A stretch of DNA of 55,689 nt from Halieaceae bacterium (GTDB taxonomy: Bacteria; Pseudomonadota; Gammaproteobacteria; Pseudomonadales; Halieaceae), in assembly GCA_029247075.1 (NCBI GenBank), contig JAQWLX010000112.1, positions 1 through 55,689 of the forward strand. Reading direction: 5' to 3'. A model generated the notes under the pieces. The model saw only the letters and a list, made by a program, of their open reading frames with translations. It was not told the DNA's origin and ran no database searches. Both the position numbers and the translations under genes were made by a program. Every line of letters starts with the position of its first letter. Positions within the stretch are counted from its first letter, which is position 1. Shown here piece after piece: positions 36,388 to 44,899 of this stretch.

Positions 36388-37167
36388 TTATCTAACCCGT
36401 TTTAAGTATCCATCAGGCGCTACAGTGATTAGTAATTTATGCTGAATAGTTCTATCTATCTCGAACTCAGAATGACCTTCGACATACTTATGCACAGCTG
36501 TTTTCGGGCTGTTGCCAACCCCCCAAGGTCGGTCGGGGAACCCGTCGGAGGGCATGTCTTCTATAACAGTATCCATGACGATACAGTAACTCCCTAGGCT
36601 AGTGAGTGGCGCATAGGCTTGTAGCTCTGCTAGCACATGCTCATGGGTATGATTACTATCCAAACACACTATAATATTCTCATAGCCACTGGCAATATCC
36701 GTGACTCGATTGACAATTTCTGGATCGATACTGGATCCTTCAATCATATCTATTCTTGATGCCATAGGGTGCTCCTCTATAGCTCTTCGATTATGGGCTC
36801 GTACATCTATATCGATGCCCAGGACTTTTCGAGATGACTGTTTGGGGTTTATCGTTTCGTTTTTATTAATAGCATCACACATGTCTAGAAGGGCAAGCAT
36901 TGAAGCACTAAAAGTTAGTGAACCACCATGCGCGATTCCTGTCTCTATAATTAGATCAGGTTGAACTTCCCATATTATTTCTTGAATAGCCCATTCATCA
37001 TTTGGAAATTGGATTGCGGGTCTGCCCATCCAAGAAAAATTATATGACCACTTATGTTTCCCAGCGCTACGAATCCAAGATGTCGAGAGTTTTTGAATTT
37101 CCTCATCTTGACCAAGTCCTTCAATATTCGCAGCTACTTCAGTTCTAAAATTATCTATTTCATTCAT
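36388..37167 (-). CDS. CmcI/rhamnosyl O-methyltransferase family protein
   Basis: A SAM-dependent methyltransferase of the family that groups cephalosporin hydroxylase CmcI with mycobacterial rhamnosyl O-methyltransferases. In 259 residues it has SWMGRPAIQFPNDEW (46-59), the SAM loop ETGIAHGGS (75-83), GIDIDVRAHNR (117-127), and the metal-site segment LDSNHTHEH (169-177), then YCIVMDT. It overlaps the WbqC gene by 8 nt and is the last gene of a five-gene minus-strand run. Because a dTDP-rhamnose pathway lies 4-8 kb away, methylation of a rhamnose residue is a reasonable hypothesis, though other sugars are possible. Confidence 0.88.
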   Translation of the reverse strand: MNEIDNFRTEVAANIEGLGQDEEIQKLSTSWIRSAGKHKWSYNFSWMGRPAIQFPNDEWAIQEIIWEVQPDLIIETGIAHGGSLTFSASMLALLDMCDAINKNETINPKQSSRKVLGIDIDVRAHNRRAIEEHPMASRIDMIEGSSIDPEIVNRVTDIASGYENIIVCLDSNHTHEHVLAELQAYAPLTSLGSYCIVMDTVIEDMPSDGFPDRPWGVGNSPKTAVHKYVEGHSEFEIDRTIQHKLLITVAPDGYLKRVR

Positions 37168-37879
37168 TGGCTAAAAAATCCTTCCAGGAAACAGTTCCTG
37201 AGCATATAAAAGATCTCCCTTCAGGACCTAGGTTCGCGATCAGATCAAGTATAGTGACGAACGGAGTGAAGTTTCCATGTAATTGTTTGTAAGGTTTTTT
37301 GAGATAATCAATGTAAGAGATTTTTATTCCTTCCTGCTCGAACGACGTATGATCAAGGTAATTTTTAGCGCCATGTCCTGTAATATATTCGGTCCCACCA
37401 ACTTCACGAATTATGTCGAGCACGCGTTTTGAGCCTGAGCTTGTTTTGTTGAACTTAGAAGAGTGTAAGAATTTGCACTGAAGGTTTAGTTGATAATAGT
37501 CACAAACGCTTGCAATACTTGCTTCGCTAATTTCCGAAATAGTTTTGTAATCATTACTTAAAACCGCATTAACGATATTCATCATGTCATTAAAATAAGG
37601 GCTTTGGTGATAATTTTCTGTAAGCAATCTACGATGTTTTTCTCGCCAGTCAGACTGGTTGTTTACTAAGACCTGATTAATGAGCTGGCCGAACTTAAAT
37701 TTCCCTATTGGTATTGTAAGCCATTTCGATCCAGTAACCGTTTTTATCTGCACGCGATTTGAAAAACTACCTTTTGAAAATTGTACGTCTGAGTAATGGA
37801 CGTAGGCATCAGCAAGTGCTATCTGTTCGAACATCCCTACCCACGGGAAATACATAGGTTGAGAAATCACTATTTTCAC
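37160..37879 (-). CDS. WbqC-like family protein
   Basis: A 239-residue member of the WbqC family, common in O-antigen and other polysaccharide loci; a role in attaching acyl or amino-acid groups to sugars has been proposed but is not settled. The family opening ISQPMYFPWVGMFEQIALAD, the SDVQFSKGSFSNRVQIK stretch, WLTIPIG and a C-terminal YLDHTSF-EQEGI region are present. The start is GTG at 37879 with an AGAG upstream. WbqC genes often accompany an aminotransferase of the DegT class, and none is seen here. Confidence 0.88.
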   Translation of the reverse strand: MKIVISQPMYFPWVGMFEQIALADAYVHYSDVQFSKGSFSNRVQIKTVTGSKWLTIPIGKFKFGQLINQVLVNNQSDWREKHRRLLTENYHQSPYFNDMMNIVNAVLSNDYKTISEISEASIASVCDYYQLNLQCKFLHSSKFNKTSSGSKRVLDIIREVGGTEYITGHGAKNYLDHTSFEQEGIKISYIDYLKKPYKQLHGNFTPFVTILDLIANLGPEGRSFICSGTVSWKDFLANE

Positions 37880-37894
37880 GAGTTGCTCTCTTAC

Positions 37895-38416
37895 TTAGCC
37901 GCTAGCTAAGAGGTGCTCCATTAGTATTACATCTTGATAACCAGTAGAGTGCTTGTAATGAGCCTTTAAGACCCCCACCTCTTTGAAACCTTGTTTTTTA
38001 TAAAGCTTTATTGCAGGAGTATTATTTCCAACAACATACAAAAGAAGTTTTCTAAGTCCAGTGACTTGAATGAGATAGTTCTCTAAGAGATTGAGCACTT
38101 CCGAGCCAAGTCCTTTTGCTTGCTGCGAAGGTATTAGACAGATTCCGAGATATCCCCAACCACTTCTTTTATTAACGTCGGTTACTTGAACAAATCCTAT
38201 GGGTTGGTTTTTATCAGTGCTAGCGATGACAAAGAAAAGAGTATCTGGATGTTGAGTTTTTTCCGACAACCATTGACGCGTTCGCTCTATCGAGTTTGGT
38301 CTTGCCTCGCTCATTAGTGTTTCTTGAAGCCGGACATCGTTGCGAATCGTTTTCATGGTGGCAACATCTTCTTCTTGCCAAGCCCTAAGTTCCACCTTGC
38401 CACCTTTAAGCATCAT
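37895..38416 (-). CDS. GNAT family N-acetyltransferase (RimJ/RimL-like)
   Basis: A 173-residue acetyltransferase. The N-terminal VELRAWQEEDVATM is the RimJ/RimL-type opening, GYLGICLIPSQQAKGLGSEVL is the acetyl-CoA-binding loop (motif A), and NTPAIKLYKKQGFKEVG is motif B. In this setting the acceptor may be an amino sugar or a sugar intermediate rather than a ribosomal protein. It is 15 nt from the WbqC gene and 9 nt from the upstream methyltransferase, clearly in one operon. Confidence 0.9.
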   Translation of the reverse strand: MMLKGGKVELRAWQEEDVATMKTIRNDVRLQETLMSEARPNSIERTRQWLSEKTQHPDTLFFVIASTDKNQPIGFVQVTDVNKRSGWGYLGICLIPSQQAKGLGSEVLNLLENYLIQVTGLRKLLLYVVGNNTPAIKLYKKQGFKEVGVLKAHYKHSTGYQDVILMEHLLASG

Positions 38417-38425
38417 CGTTGCCTC

Positions 38426-39574
38426 TTAAAGAAAAAATGTTTTGAGACCTTGTAAAGTTTCTAATGGCTTGATGATATCTCGCGCATGATCGGGATTAAG
38501 ACCGACGAAAAGGGACTGCACATCCGAACTAAAATTTTTTGGGTGAATTATTGGTTTTTCGTTCATCTTGCGACCTTCTAAATGAGGGTTCTGATCTATA
38601 TAGTACTTTATCCTGCCCGGCTCGCTTAATGCGGCTGTGATGAAGGCCGCATAAAAGCCTGCGCCGTAAATGGCGATCTCTGAACCGGCATCTAGAGAGG
38701 ACTCGAATTGTCGTGTTCGTTCCAGGGCCGAGGACCAGAACTTACTCATGTTAACAAGCTCTGATTGGATGTCCTCTTCTTCTAATCTAGTAGTATAATC
38801 TAAATCGCTATTTGTCGTTGCGGTAATGACGAGAGCAGAGGCATGAATTTCGCTGTCGATATCAATTTGAGTAAATCCAGCATCAGAAAACATTTTTAAA
38901 AGGGAGTCTTTTGTGAAGTGATTTAAGTGATCTACTACCACCAAGTCAGCTATATTAGTTAATATATTTGGAACGACGCAATAGAAAGTACCTCCTTTAT
39001 TGAGCAGGCGAGATAGATCTCTCAAGGCCTTACTAGGTTTCTCGATGTGCTCGAAAGCAAAAAAGGAAGTAATCACATCAAAAGAAGAATCCCAGGCAGA
39101 GGGAGGCGTATAGGTAGCCCACTTGTCTTTTGTAAGGAAAGACGACCAAAATGGAACATATCTTTCACTTACGTCGAATAGATTTAGATCGAGGTCTGGT
39201 CGTTTTTTTAATAAATTTCGAAAAGTTGAACTTTTTGCACAGCCGTAGTCTAGAAGTCGGCTCCCTTTTTTCAATGTAAGTTTTTCTAACAATACCTCCA
39301 CTTGATGGTCTGTTCGAAATAGGGGTTTACCTTCGATAACTTTATAAATTTGATCATCTTCTTCGCTTTCAATGAGAATATCATAGTCAGTATCATAATA
39401 GGCAGACGTATCGAAGGTCGGGTCGGTCTGTATATGGCGGCAGCTAGAACAATATCGCACTATAGTCGATACTTCGACAATACGATTTAAAGAAGTTAGT
39501 GAGCCACTTTGACCAGAGTTATAAAACGACTCAGAAATTAGATTTGCGCAGATATTGCAGGTCGGGTTGGTCAT
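38426..39574 (-). CDS. Zinc-binding SAM-dependent methyltransferase (NDP-sugar C-methyltransferase architecture)
   Basis: A 382-residue three-part protein. The N-terminal zinc-binding domain uses C6-x2-C9 and C42-x2-C45 (Methyltransf_13 style). The SAM-binding domain has LLDYGCAKS (107-115) and FFAFEHIEKP. The C-terminal domain carries EIAIYGAGFYAAFITAAL, the Methyltransf_14-like nucleotide-fold segment. This architecture is shared by sugar 3-C-methyltransferases such as TylCIII, but many relatives in polysaccharide loci act on unknown substrates. It lies between the GNAT and PhyH genes with gaps of 9 and 3 nt. Confidence 0.87.
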   Translation of the reverse strand: MTNPTCNICANLISESFYNSGQSGSLTSLNRIVEVSTIVRYCSSCRHIQTDPTFDTSAYYDTDYDILIESEEDDQIYKVIEGKPLFRTDHQVEVLLEKLTLKKGSRLLDYGCAKSSTFRNLLKKRPDLDLNLFDVSERYVPFWSSFLTKDKWATYTPPSAWDSSFDVITSFFAFEHIEKPSKALRDLSRLLNKGGTFYCVVPNILTNIADLVVVDHLNHFTKDSLLKMFSDAGFTQIDIDSEIHASALVITATTNSDLDYTTRLEEEDIQSELVNMSKFWSSALERTRQFESSLDAGSEIAIYGAGFYAAFITAALSEPGRIKYYIDQNPHLEGRKMNEKPIIHPKNFSSDVQSLFVGLNPDHARDIIKPLETLQGLKTFFL

Positions 39575-39577
39575 AAT

Positions 39578-40420
39578 TTATGGGTCTCTTACAATATCTG
39601 GATGAAAAGCACGGAAATCTGAACCTGCAGCGAAGGAACCCTTCCAGCCGTGACGGATGCCTGTCGATTCTCGAAAATTAAATAGTCGGCTCTGCATAGA
39701 CCAGCGTGACCGATTACAGGATATATGACCAGAACAATGGAGTGTTAGAAAGTCCATTATGAGCAAATCCCCGGGAAAGGTTTCAGGAGCAGTTTTCTCA
39801 TAACGATCAATTAAATTACTTTTATCTGATAAGACTAGACTATAAGCACCAGTTTTTTCTGGATGATCTGGATCTCGAGTTTTTATTGGAGCTATCCCAT
39901 CAAGATGTGATCCGACGCAAATTTTAATTGGTCCCATCTCCTCTGAGACAGGCACAAGCGGACTCCAAAAAATAATTCCATCCAAACTCCTTAATTGGGC
40001 TGGATATTCCTGGTGCCAATCTGCTCGAAATTTTTCTTCGTTTGGGTTATCAATTCGGATTCCAAATCCGCCTCCAGCTACACCGCTGACGTCAGTGCTC
40101 CTTATTTGACTGAATATAGATTCATGCCGAGAGGAGCTTACCAAACGAATGAATGCCGGTATTTGTTTAACGGCATCATATACGATGCCGCCAAGCTTTC
40201 GATCGTGGGCTATTAACTTAGAAAATCCATGATCAAAATCAGAGGGATTTTCGGGATGCCCTAGCTTCAAGCCATTACTACTGCCAACAAGTTTTATTAG
40301 CTCACCAATTTTAGTTTGTATCGGCAAAATATCTTTTTCTATATCATAAAAATTTTTGATTAGTAAAAATCCTTTTTTTTGAAAGACATCTACCTGATTT
40401 TGATCGAGAATTTCTAACAT
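39578..40420 (-). CDS. Phytanoyl-CoA dioxygenase (PhyH) family Fe(II)/2-oxoglutarate oxygenase
   Basis: A non-heme iron oxygenase of 280 residues that likely hydroxylates a small molecule or sugar-linked group. The double-stranded beta-helix landmarks are ADWHQEYPAQL, SLDGIIFWSPLVPV, MGPIKICVGSH and a C-terminal LTLHCSGHISCNRS. The usual iron-binding H-x-D appears as H136-Q-E138, with distal histidine H228 and a later Arg (R245) placed for 2-oxoglutarate. Glu in place of Asp is unusual but keeps a carboxylate. It is the first gene of the five-gene modification operon and has a long inverted-repeat structure 32 nt upstream of its start. Confidence 0.85.
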   Translation of the reverse strand: MLEILDQNQVDVFQKKGFLLIKNFYDIEKDILPIQTKIGELIKLVGSSNGLKLGHPENPSDFDHGFSKLIAHDRKLGGIVYDAVKQIPAFIRLVSSSRHESIFSQIRSTDVSGVAGGGFGIRIDNPNEEKFRADWHQEYPAQLRSLDGIIFWSPLVPVSEEMGPIKICVGSHLDGIAPIKTRDPDHPEKTGAYSLVLSDKSNLIDRYEKTAPETFPGDLLIMDFLTLHCSGHISCNRSRWSMQSRLFNFRESTGIRHGWKGSFAAGSDFRAFHPDIVRDP

Positions 40421-40765
40421 CTATTCATTTTCAATTAACTTAGAACCTAAAGATAGCGCATAATAAGTTACAACTTTAATAAAATCTTATCCGCGCTATC
40501 AAGGTCATCTTTCGTGATTGATGGTTTATTTTGGTGGATGTGTGATTTTATTAAATTCCCCAACCTTTTTAGTTGGCGAATAGTATAACTTTGCAACAAA
40601 TTTGAAACAGCTGCTTAATTAATCTAAGTCAAAACTCTCAGATTGTTAGCGTGATGCTCCTGCTCTAAAAGTATAGAACAAATGAATGAATTTTTTTTGT
40701 CTATCTGGTCTATTTGGAGCTATTTAAATGCACTAAGTTCGGTCCGTTTGAACTTGTCTTTTGAT
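40421..40765. other. 345-bp gene-free, AT-rich region with one folded element
   Basis: No credible ORF or RNA gene was found. It separates the PhyH operon (promoter expected here, reading left) from the end of the next minus-strand methyltransferase. The only clear structure is an interrupted stem: GATAGCGC (40452-40459) pairs with GCGCTATC (40493-40500), and inside it ATAAG (40463-40467) pairs with CTTAT (40486-40490), leaving an 18-nt loop. A T-rich stretch near 40690 could aid termination or promoter melting. Confidence 0.55.
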
Positions 40766-41449
40766 CTATAACCTCTGCAGAACTCGCAAGCTATCCACTT
40801 CCATATGTGGTAAAAAAAGACCTGAATTAATAGCGAGATCATGAATTGCTCTTGGTGCTTGCCCTCCTTTTTCTGGAGCTTCAAATACGTCATGGATGGC
40901 GAGAAATCCACCCCTTAATAAAAATTTAGACCAACTACGATAGTCGGTCAATGCTGCCTGCAGGCTGTGACCACCGTCTATAAAGACCATTGCCAAAGGA
41001 ATTTGCCAAACATTGGCAACAACAGTAGATTTTGCAACGATTGGTACAATATTGTCTTCGACCCCCGCGCTAGAAATATTTTTTCTAAATTCTGCAAATG
41101 AATCTATTTCGCCGGTTTGTGGATTTACCAGATCGGTGTCGTGAAAGGAGTCGCCTATTTGATGTTCCTCTGATCCTTTGTGGTGATCTATCGTAAACAC
41201 AATCTTGTTGTTTTCACGGCAACCTAAGGCGAGATAAATCGTGGATTTTCCGCAGTAGCTGCCTATCTCTAAAATTGGGCCTAATTTTGATGCCATTTCT
41301 GCGGTCTTATACAGGGTTTCGCCCTCATCAGCCGATAGAAATCCCTTCATAGCCGATAGGTTTTCGGGAAACTTAGCCATTTTTTGCTTCCACCTCGCAC
41401 GCAATGCTACCTTGAAGTTATCCTTTTTGGATTCTATAGGCAAGACCAT
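40766..41449 (-). CDS. Class I SAM-dependent methyltransferase (Methyltransf_24/CmcI-like fold)
   Basis: A 227-residue methyltransferase of the catechol O-methyltransferase-like group. Motif I is ILEIGSYCGKST (59-70); the acidic motif is FTIDHHKGSEEH around D88; FIDGGHSLQAALTDYRSW holds the metal-binding Asp and His typical of Methyltransf_24; and FLAIHDVFE follows. The start is ATG at 41449 rather than the TTG one codon before. It is divergent from waaA and not closely joined to the PhyH operon (345-nt gap). A glycan or lipid acceptor is likely from context, but unproven. Confidence 0.88.
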   Translation of the reverse strand: MVLPIESKKDNFKVALRARWKQKMAKFPENLSAMKGFLSADEGETLYKTAEMASKLGPILEIGSYCGKSTIYLALGCRENNKIVFTIDHHKGSEEHQIGDSFHDTDLVNPQTGEIDSFAEFRKNISSAGVEDNIVPIVAKSTVVANVWQIPLAMVFIDGGHSLQAALTDYRSWSKFLLRGGFLAIHDVFEAPEKGGQAPRAIHDLAINSGLFLPHMEVDSLRVLQRL

Positions 41450-41522
41450 CAAGCACGAGGTGCTAGCTTGCTATCTTTTGTGGAGGTATCCTAAATATAA
41501 ATCCATTTGAGGATCTCGATAG

Positions 41523-42794
41523 TTGGCTAGAACCCTGTATAACTGTTTTCTCTATTTAGTATTTCCACTTTTTGTTTTAAGGATGCTGACTCGTTCTTTA
41601 AATATGCCGGGCTATCGTCGGCGATTTTCGGAACGGTTTGGTATTTTAGATACCACTAATTTGAAAGGAAGTAACATTATCTGGGTTCACGCTGCGTCGG
41701 TAGGTGAAGTGTTCGTGGCGACGCCCCTAATAAAATCACTTCTAACTAATTATCCAAAATTTAAACTAGTCGTTACAACGACGACACCAACTAGTAGCGA
41801 TTTAATTACCCAAGCTTTTGGCGATAGTGTTTTTCACGTATACGTCCCATGGGATTTACCCGGTTCTGTAAAACGGTTTTTAAATAATGTAGAGCCAAAG
41901 TTACTAGTTTTAATAGAGAGAGAGCTGTGGCCTAACATTATTCACCAAACTAATTTCCGCGGGTGCGCGATGGTTTTGGTTAATGCTCGTTTATCTGAGC
42001 GATCTGCTAGCCATTATGAAAAGTTTAGTTCGATCGCGTCTAGCATGCTCACTTCTTTGGATATAGTAGCCTGTCAATCTGAGGAAGATGCACACAGGTT
42101 TATTTCACTTGGTTTGTCGCCTAAACAGATCGTAGTTACGGGCAATATGAAGTTTGATTTGGAAGTTTCTGCGACTCTCGAAGCCGAAAGAAATGAATTT
42201 ATAGAATCTAGCGGCCTCACCTCGCGCTTTGTAATTCTAGCAGCGAGTACTCACCCTGGTGAGGAGAAAGCCATTTTGGAGTCCTTCGCTAAGGTTAAGA
42301 AGAAAAATGAGAATTCGATATTAATTTTGGCACCACGTCATATAGAGCGATGCGATGACGTTTCAAAAGAGTGTTTTTCTAAGAATTGGCAAGTAACTCG
42401 CTATTCAGAAAAAATGCCTATCAATGCTGAGCACGATATTTTGTTGGTTGATACTATGGGTGATCTCTTAAAACTCATGGGTGTCGCAAATTTGGCAATA
42501 GTGGGAGGAAGCTTTGTCCCGCATGGTGGACATAATATGCTAGAGGCTGCTGTATGGGGTGTTCCTATATTAACCGGCCCCTACACTCGCAATTTTGACG
42601 AAATTGCTAAATTACTTGTTTCTTCTGGTGCAATGCTACAAATTCAACCGGAGTTACTTTCAAGTAACTTGTTAAAACTAATAGACGATAAAGATATGAG
42701 CTTGCGTATGAGCAAGGCTGGAAAGAAGTTAATGAAGAATAATAGAGGATCAAAAGAAAGAACGTTGACCTTAATATCTAATCTTTTGGGTTAG
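41523..42794 (+). CDS. waaA: 3-Deoxy-D-manno-octulosonic acid (Kdo) transferase
   Basis: WaaA/KdtA transfers Kdo from CMP-Kdo to lipid IVA at the cytoplasmic face of the inner membrane, the first inner-core step of LPS. The 423-residue protein has an N-terminal membrane anchor (about 5-22), then MPGYRRRFSERFG with the conserved Glu (E37), WVHAASVGEVFVATPL, RELWPNI, and LAPRHIERC in the C-terminal GT-B half with GGSFVPHGGHNMLEAA. The start is TTG with GAGGA 9 nt upstream. It converges on the TolC-type gene with 3 nt between stops. Confidence 0.96.
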   Translation: MARTLYNCFLYLVFPLFVLRMLTRSLNMPGYRRRFSERFGILDTTNLKGSNIIWVHAASVGEVFVATPLIKSLLTNYPKFKLVVTTTTPTSSDLITQAFGDSVFHVYVPWDLPGSVKRFLNNVEPKLLVLIERELWPNIIHQTNFRGCAMVLVNARLSERSASHYEKFSSIASSMLTSLDIVACQSEEDAHRFISLGLSPKQIVVTGNMKFDLEVSATLEAERNEFIESSGLTSRFVILAASTHPGEEKAILESFAKVKKKNENSILILAPRHIERCDDVSKECFSKNWQVTRYSEKMPINAEHDILLVDTMGDLLKLMGVANLAIVGGSFVPHGGHNMLEAAVWGVPILTGPYTRNFDEIAKLLVSSGAMLQIQPELLSSNLLKLIDDKDMSLRMSKAGKKLMKNNRGSKERTLTLISNLLG

Positions 42795-42797
42795 ATA

Positions 42798-44210
42798 TTA
42801 TTGACTACTTAAAGTGACCGGGCCTATCGGTTGTAGATGGCCATCTAATGAAAAAATATCATCTGGTGTTAGTAGGCCGGCCTGCTCCTTCAGACGAAGA
42901 AGGTTGCTAATATAATCGTAGCGTGAGTTAGCATAGTCTCTTTTGGCGGCAAAAAGCGCGTTTTGCGCATTCAATACGTCCACCACATTCCGCGTTCCTA
43001 CTTCATATCCAGCCTGGGTAGCATCCAATGCACTTTTTGAAGATATAATGCTTTGTTTGCGTGCCTTAACTCTAGAAACATCACTGACTACGGTCATATG
43101 AAGAGAGCGTGTGTTAGCAATCGTATTTCTGGTCAGATTGATCCTGTCTTGTCTCGCCGCATTAAATTCTTGAGCTGCTCGGCGGCGATTTGCGCTAATC
43201 AAACCTCCGGTTGATAGGGGTACTGAAAATTCGATCATCCAGCTCTCTGTCTCTTCTATTTGATCTGGTCTAGTGTCAAATCCAGTAGCAGGTGTACGCA
43301 AAAGATTACCCGTTAAATCATAATCTGAATAGTTATAAGTTCCTCGAACCACCGGTGAATGCTTGGAACGAAATGCACGAGAATTTTGCCTAGCAGCTTC
43401 TTCAGCTGCCTGGCTAGCCCGCAAAGAAAAATTATTTCTTAGCGCAAATTCTACCCACTGCGCGCGATCTATAGGGTCGGGTGGGCTAGCATTGAAATCT
43501 TCTTTCAGTGTATGGAGTTCATTATGTGGCTTGTCAGTTAGTACTGAAAGTTGTTCTAAAGCTACCGCCACGTCATTTTGATCAATAATCCTATTCACTT
43601 CTGCGAGATCTCTAGCAGCGCTAGCTTCGTAGACATCGGTGACGGCTATTAAGCCTACTTCAAAACGTTGTTGGCTTTGTTCTAATTGCTTTATAAAGGC
43701 GCGTTCTTGTGCTCTTGATGCAGCTAAATTATCTTTTGAGCGGAGCACCTCGAGATAGGCCACAACCACGCGAGTAATTAGATTTTGCTGATTTGCTGCG
43801 AAAGTTGCTTCTGCTTGCTTAGATAGCTGTTTGCCAGCAGCAAAAGTAAACCATGCAGAAAGATCAAACAATGCTTGATCTACCCTGAACTCGTAGCCAT
43901 CAATTTCAATGTCAGTTTTGGTAGTTGTGTCCACAGCAACGAGCGAACCATTCGAAGAAAAATTAATACTTTCTCGGACTGTTGTGCTGTCTTGATTTTG
44001 TAGCCTGTATACAGCGTTTATTTGAGGTAGTAGCGGAGCAAGAGCAACATATTTTTGCTCTTTTTGTGCTTTGTACTTAGCCTTTTCAGCTCTAAGTTGA
44101 GAATCGTTTTTTAACGCAAGTTGATAAATATCGCTCAAGGACTCGGCAGAAATCTTATATCCGAATAGGCTAAATATAATCCCAATCGCAGCCATTTGAA
44201 TAAAACGCAT
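42798..44210 (-). CDS. tolC: TolC family outer-membrane efflux protein
   Basis: A 470-residue outer-membrane channel of the TolC type, partner of type I secretion and RND pumps. It has a signal peptide (1-22, ending ISA), then SLSDIYQLALKNDSQLRAEKA and a repeat-doubled helical barrel. EVGTRNVVDVLNAQNALFAAKRDYA near the C-terminus is the conserved OEP repeat signature, with a related EVGLIAVTDVYEASAARDLAE in the first half. TolC is also near yqiB-parE in E. coli, which supports orthology. It diverges from yqiB. Confidence 0.93.
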   Translation of the reverse strand: MRFIQMAAIGIIFSLFGYKISAESLSDIYQLALKNDSQLRAEKAKYKAQKEQKYVALAPLLPQINAVYRLQNQDSTTVRESINFSSNGSLVAVDTTTKTDIEIDGYEFRVDQALFDLSAWFTFAAGKQLSKQAEATFAANQQNLITRVVVAYLEVLRSKDNLAASRAQERAFIKQLEQSQQRFEVGLIAVTDVYEASAARDLAEVNRIIDQNDVAVALEQLSVLTDKPHNELHTLKEDFNASPPDPIDRAQWVEFALRNNFSLRASQAAEEAARQNSRAFRSKHSPVVRGTYNYSDYDLTGNLLRTPATGFDTRPDQIEETESWMIEFSVPLSTGGLISANRRRAAQEFNAARQDRINLTRNTIANTRSLHMTVVSDVSRVKARKQSIISSKSALDATQAGYEVGTRNVVDVLNAQNALFAAKRDYANSRYDYISNLLRLKEQAGLLTPDDIFSLDGHLQPIGPVTLSSQ

Positions 44211-44413
44211 TAGTCTCTCTCTTAATTAAGTAGCTGAGTGCGGAGCGAATTCTACCAGCCTATTAAAAAATGAACACGAAATAAAAATACTTTAGTAAAT
44301 AAGATTTTTAAGCACCATTGTTTTGCTGCGTGAATAAACAAAATTCGGATAACATTAGGAGCTAAAAATTTTTCTAGCCGGGGTTTGCCAAAGTTAATTT
44401 CGCATGTAGGATT

Positions 44414-44446
44414 AGAGGTGATCTAATGTTTAATTTTTTAAAGTGA
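44414..44446 (+). promoter_or_regulatory. Near-perfect Shine-Dalgarno and six-codon ORF coupled to yqiB
   Basis: AGAGGTGATC (44414-44423) is an almost complete complement of the 16S 3' end. It sits 7 nt (from GAGG) before an ATG at 44426 that encodes only MFNFLK and stops at TGA 44444-44446. That TGA overlaps the yqiB ATG at 44446 (TGATG). No separate Shine-Dalgarno is found for yqiB, so ribosomes probably load here and reinitiate. Confidence 0.6.
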
Positions 44447-44880
44447 TGCAGAAAACTAAAAAATCCCCTTATGTTGTAAGTCTTTCTTCGATGCACAGTG
44501 TTTGTGAGACAAACTATATTCGACTTTCAAGGCTGTTTCCTGATTATGAAAAATCAAATAAGCGGGATTTTTTTGTCGGTAGCGCTCGAGTATGTATAGA
44601 GGTACTAGAGCGCTGTCGTTACACAACGATATTTGGAATTCAGCAAACAGGGCTTGCCAAAAAATGGATAACTGGTCTTTCGATTGAGATGAGAGCGTAT
44701 CATGATGCGAGCATGTTAGAAGTCTCTAAATTCCAAGCTAATAAATCGGTTTTGCCTAAATATAGATATCCAAATTTAGAAATGCACCAGGAAGACGAAA
44801 AAAATCAACAAAATAGGTTCTTAGCAGAATGGTTGAAGAATTGTCTTGCTAATGGGCGCACTGATCTTGAAATTCATTAG
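44446..44880 (+). CDS. yqiB: DUF1249 (YqiB) family protein
   Basis: A 144-residue protein of unknown function, conserved in gammaproteobacteria. It aligns well with E. coli YqiB: CETNYIRLSRLFPDYE in the N-terminal part, MRAYHDASMLEV in the middle, and a very conserved end, YRYPNLEMHQEDEKNQQNRFLAEWLKNCL with short gaps. In E. coli it lies between nudF and cpdA upstream of parE; here it is immediately before parE (19 nt) and cpdA, yqiA and nudF are missing. Translation is probably coupled to the six-codon ORF upstream. The ATG at 44446 is preferred over GTG at 44443. Confidence 0.9.
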   Translation: MQKTKKSPYVVSLSSMHSVCETNYIRLSRLFPDYEKSNKRDFFVGSARVCIEVLERCRYTTIFGIQQTGLAKKWITGLSIEMRAYHDASMLEVSKFQANKSVLPKYRYPNLEMHQEDEKNQQNRFLAEWLKNCLANGRTDLEIH

Positions 44881-44899
44881 CCAGCATCCTTAGATATTT

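Noticed and set aside
36369-36389. Terminator between the toroid gene and the CmcI-like gene
   Set aside because: AATAATAA and TTATTATT form an 8-bp stem made only of A-T pairs that enters the opposite stop codon; too weak to call.
40720-40911. Minus-strand 63-codon ORF spanning the end of the 40766 methyltransferase
   Set aside because: It lies in another frame of a well-supported gene and has no homology signal.
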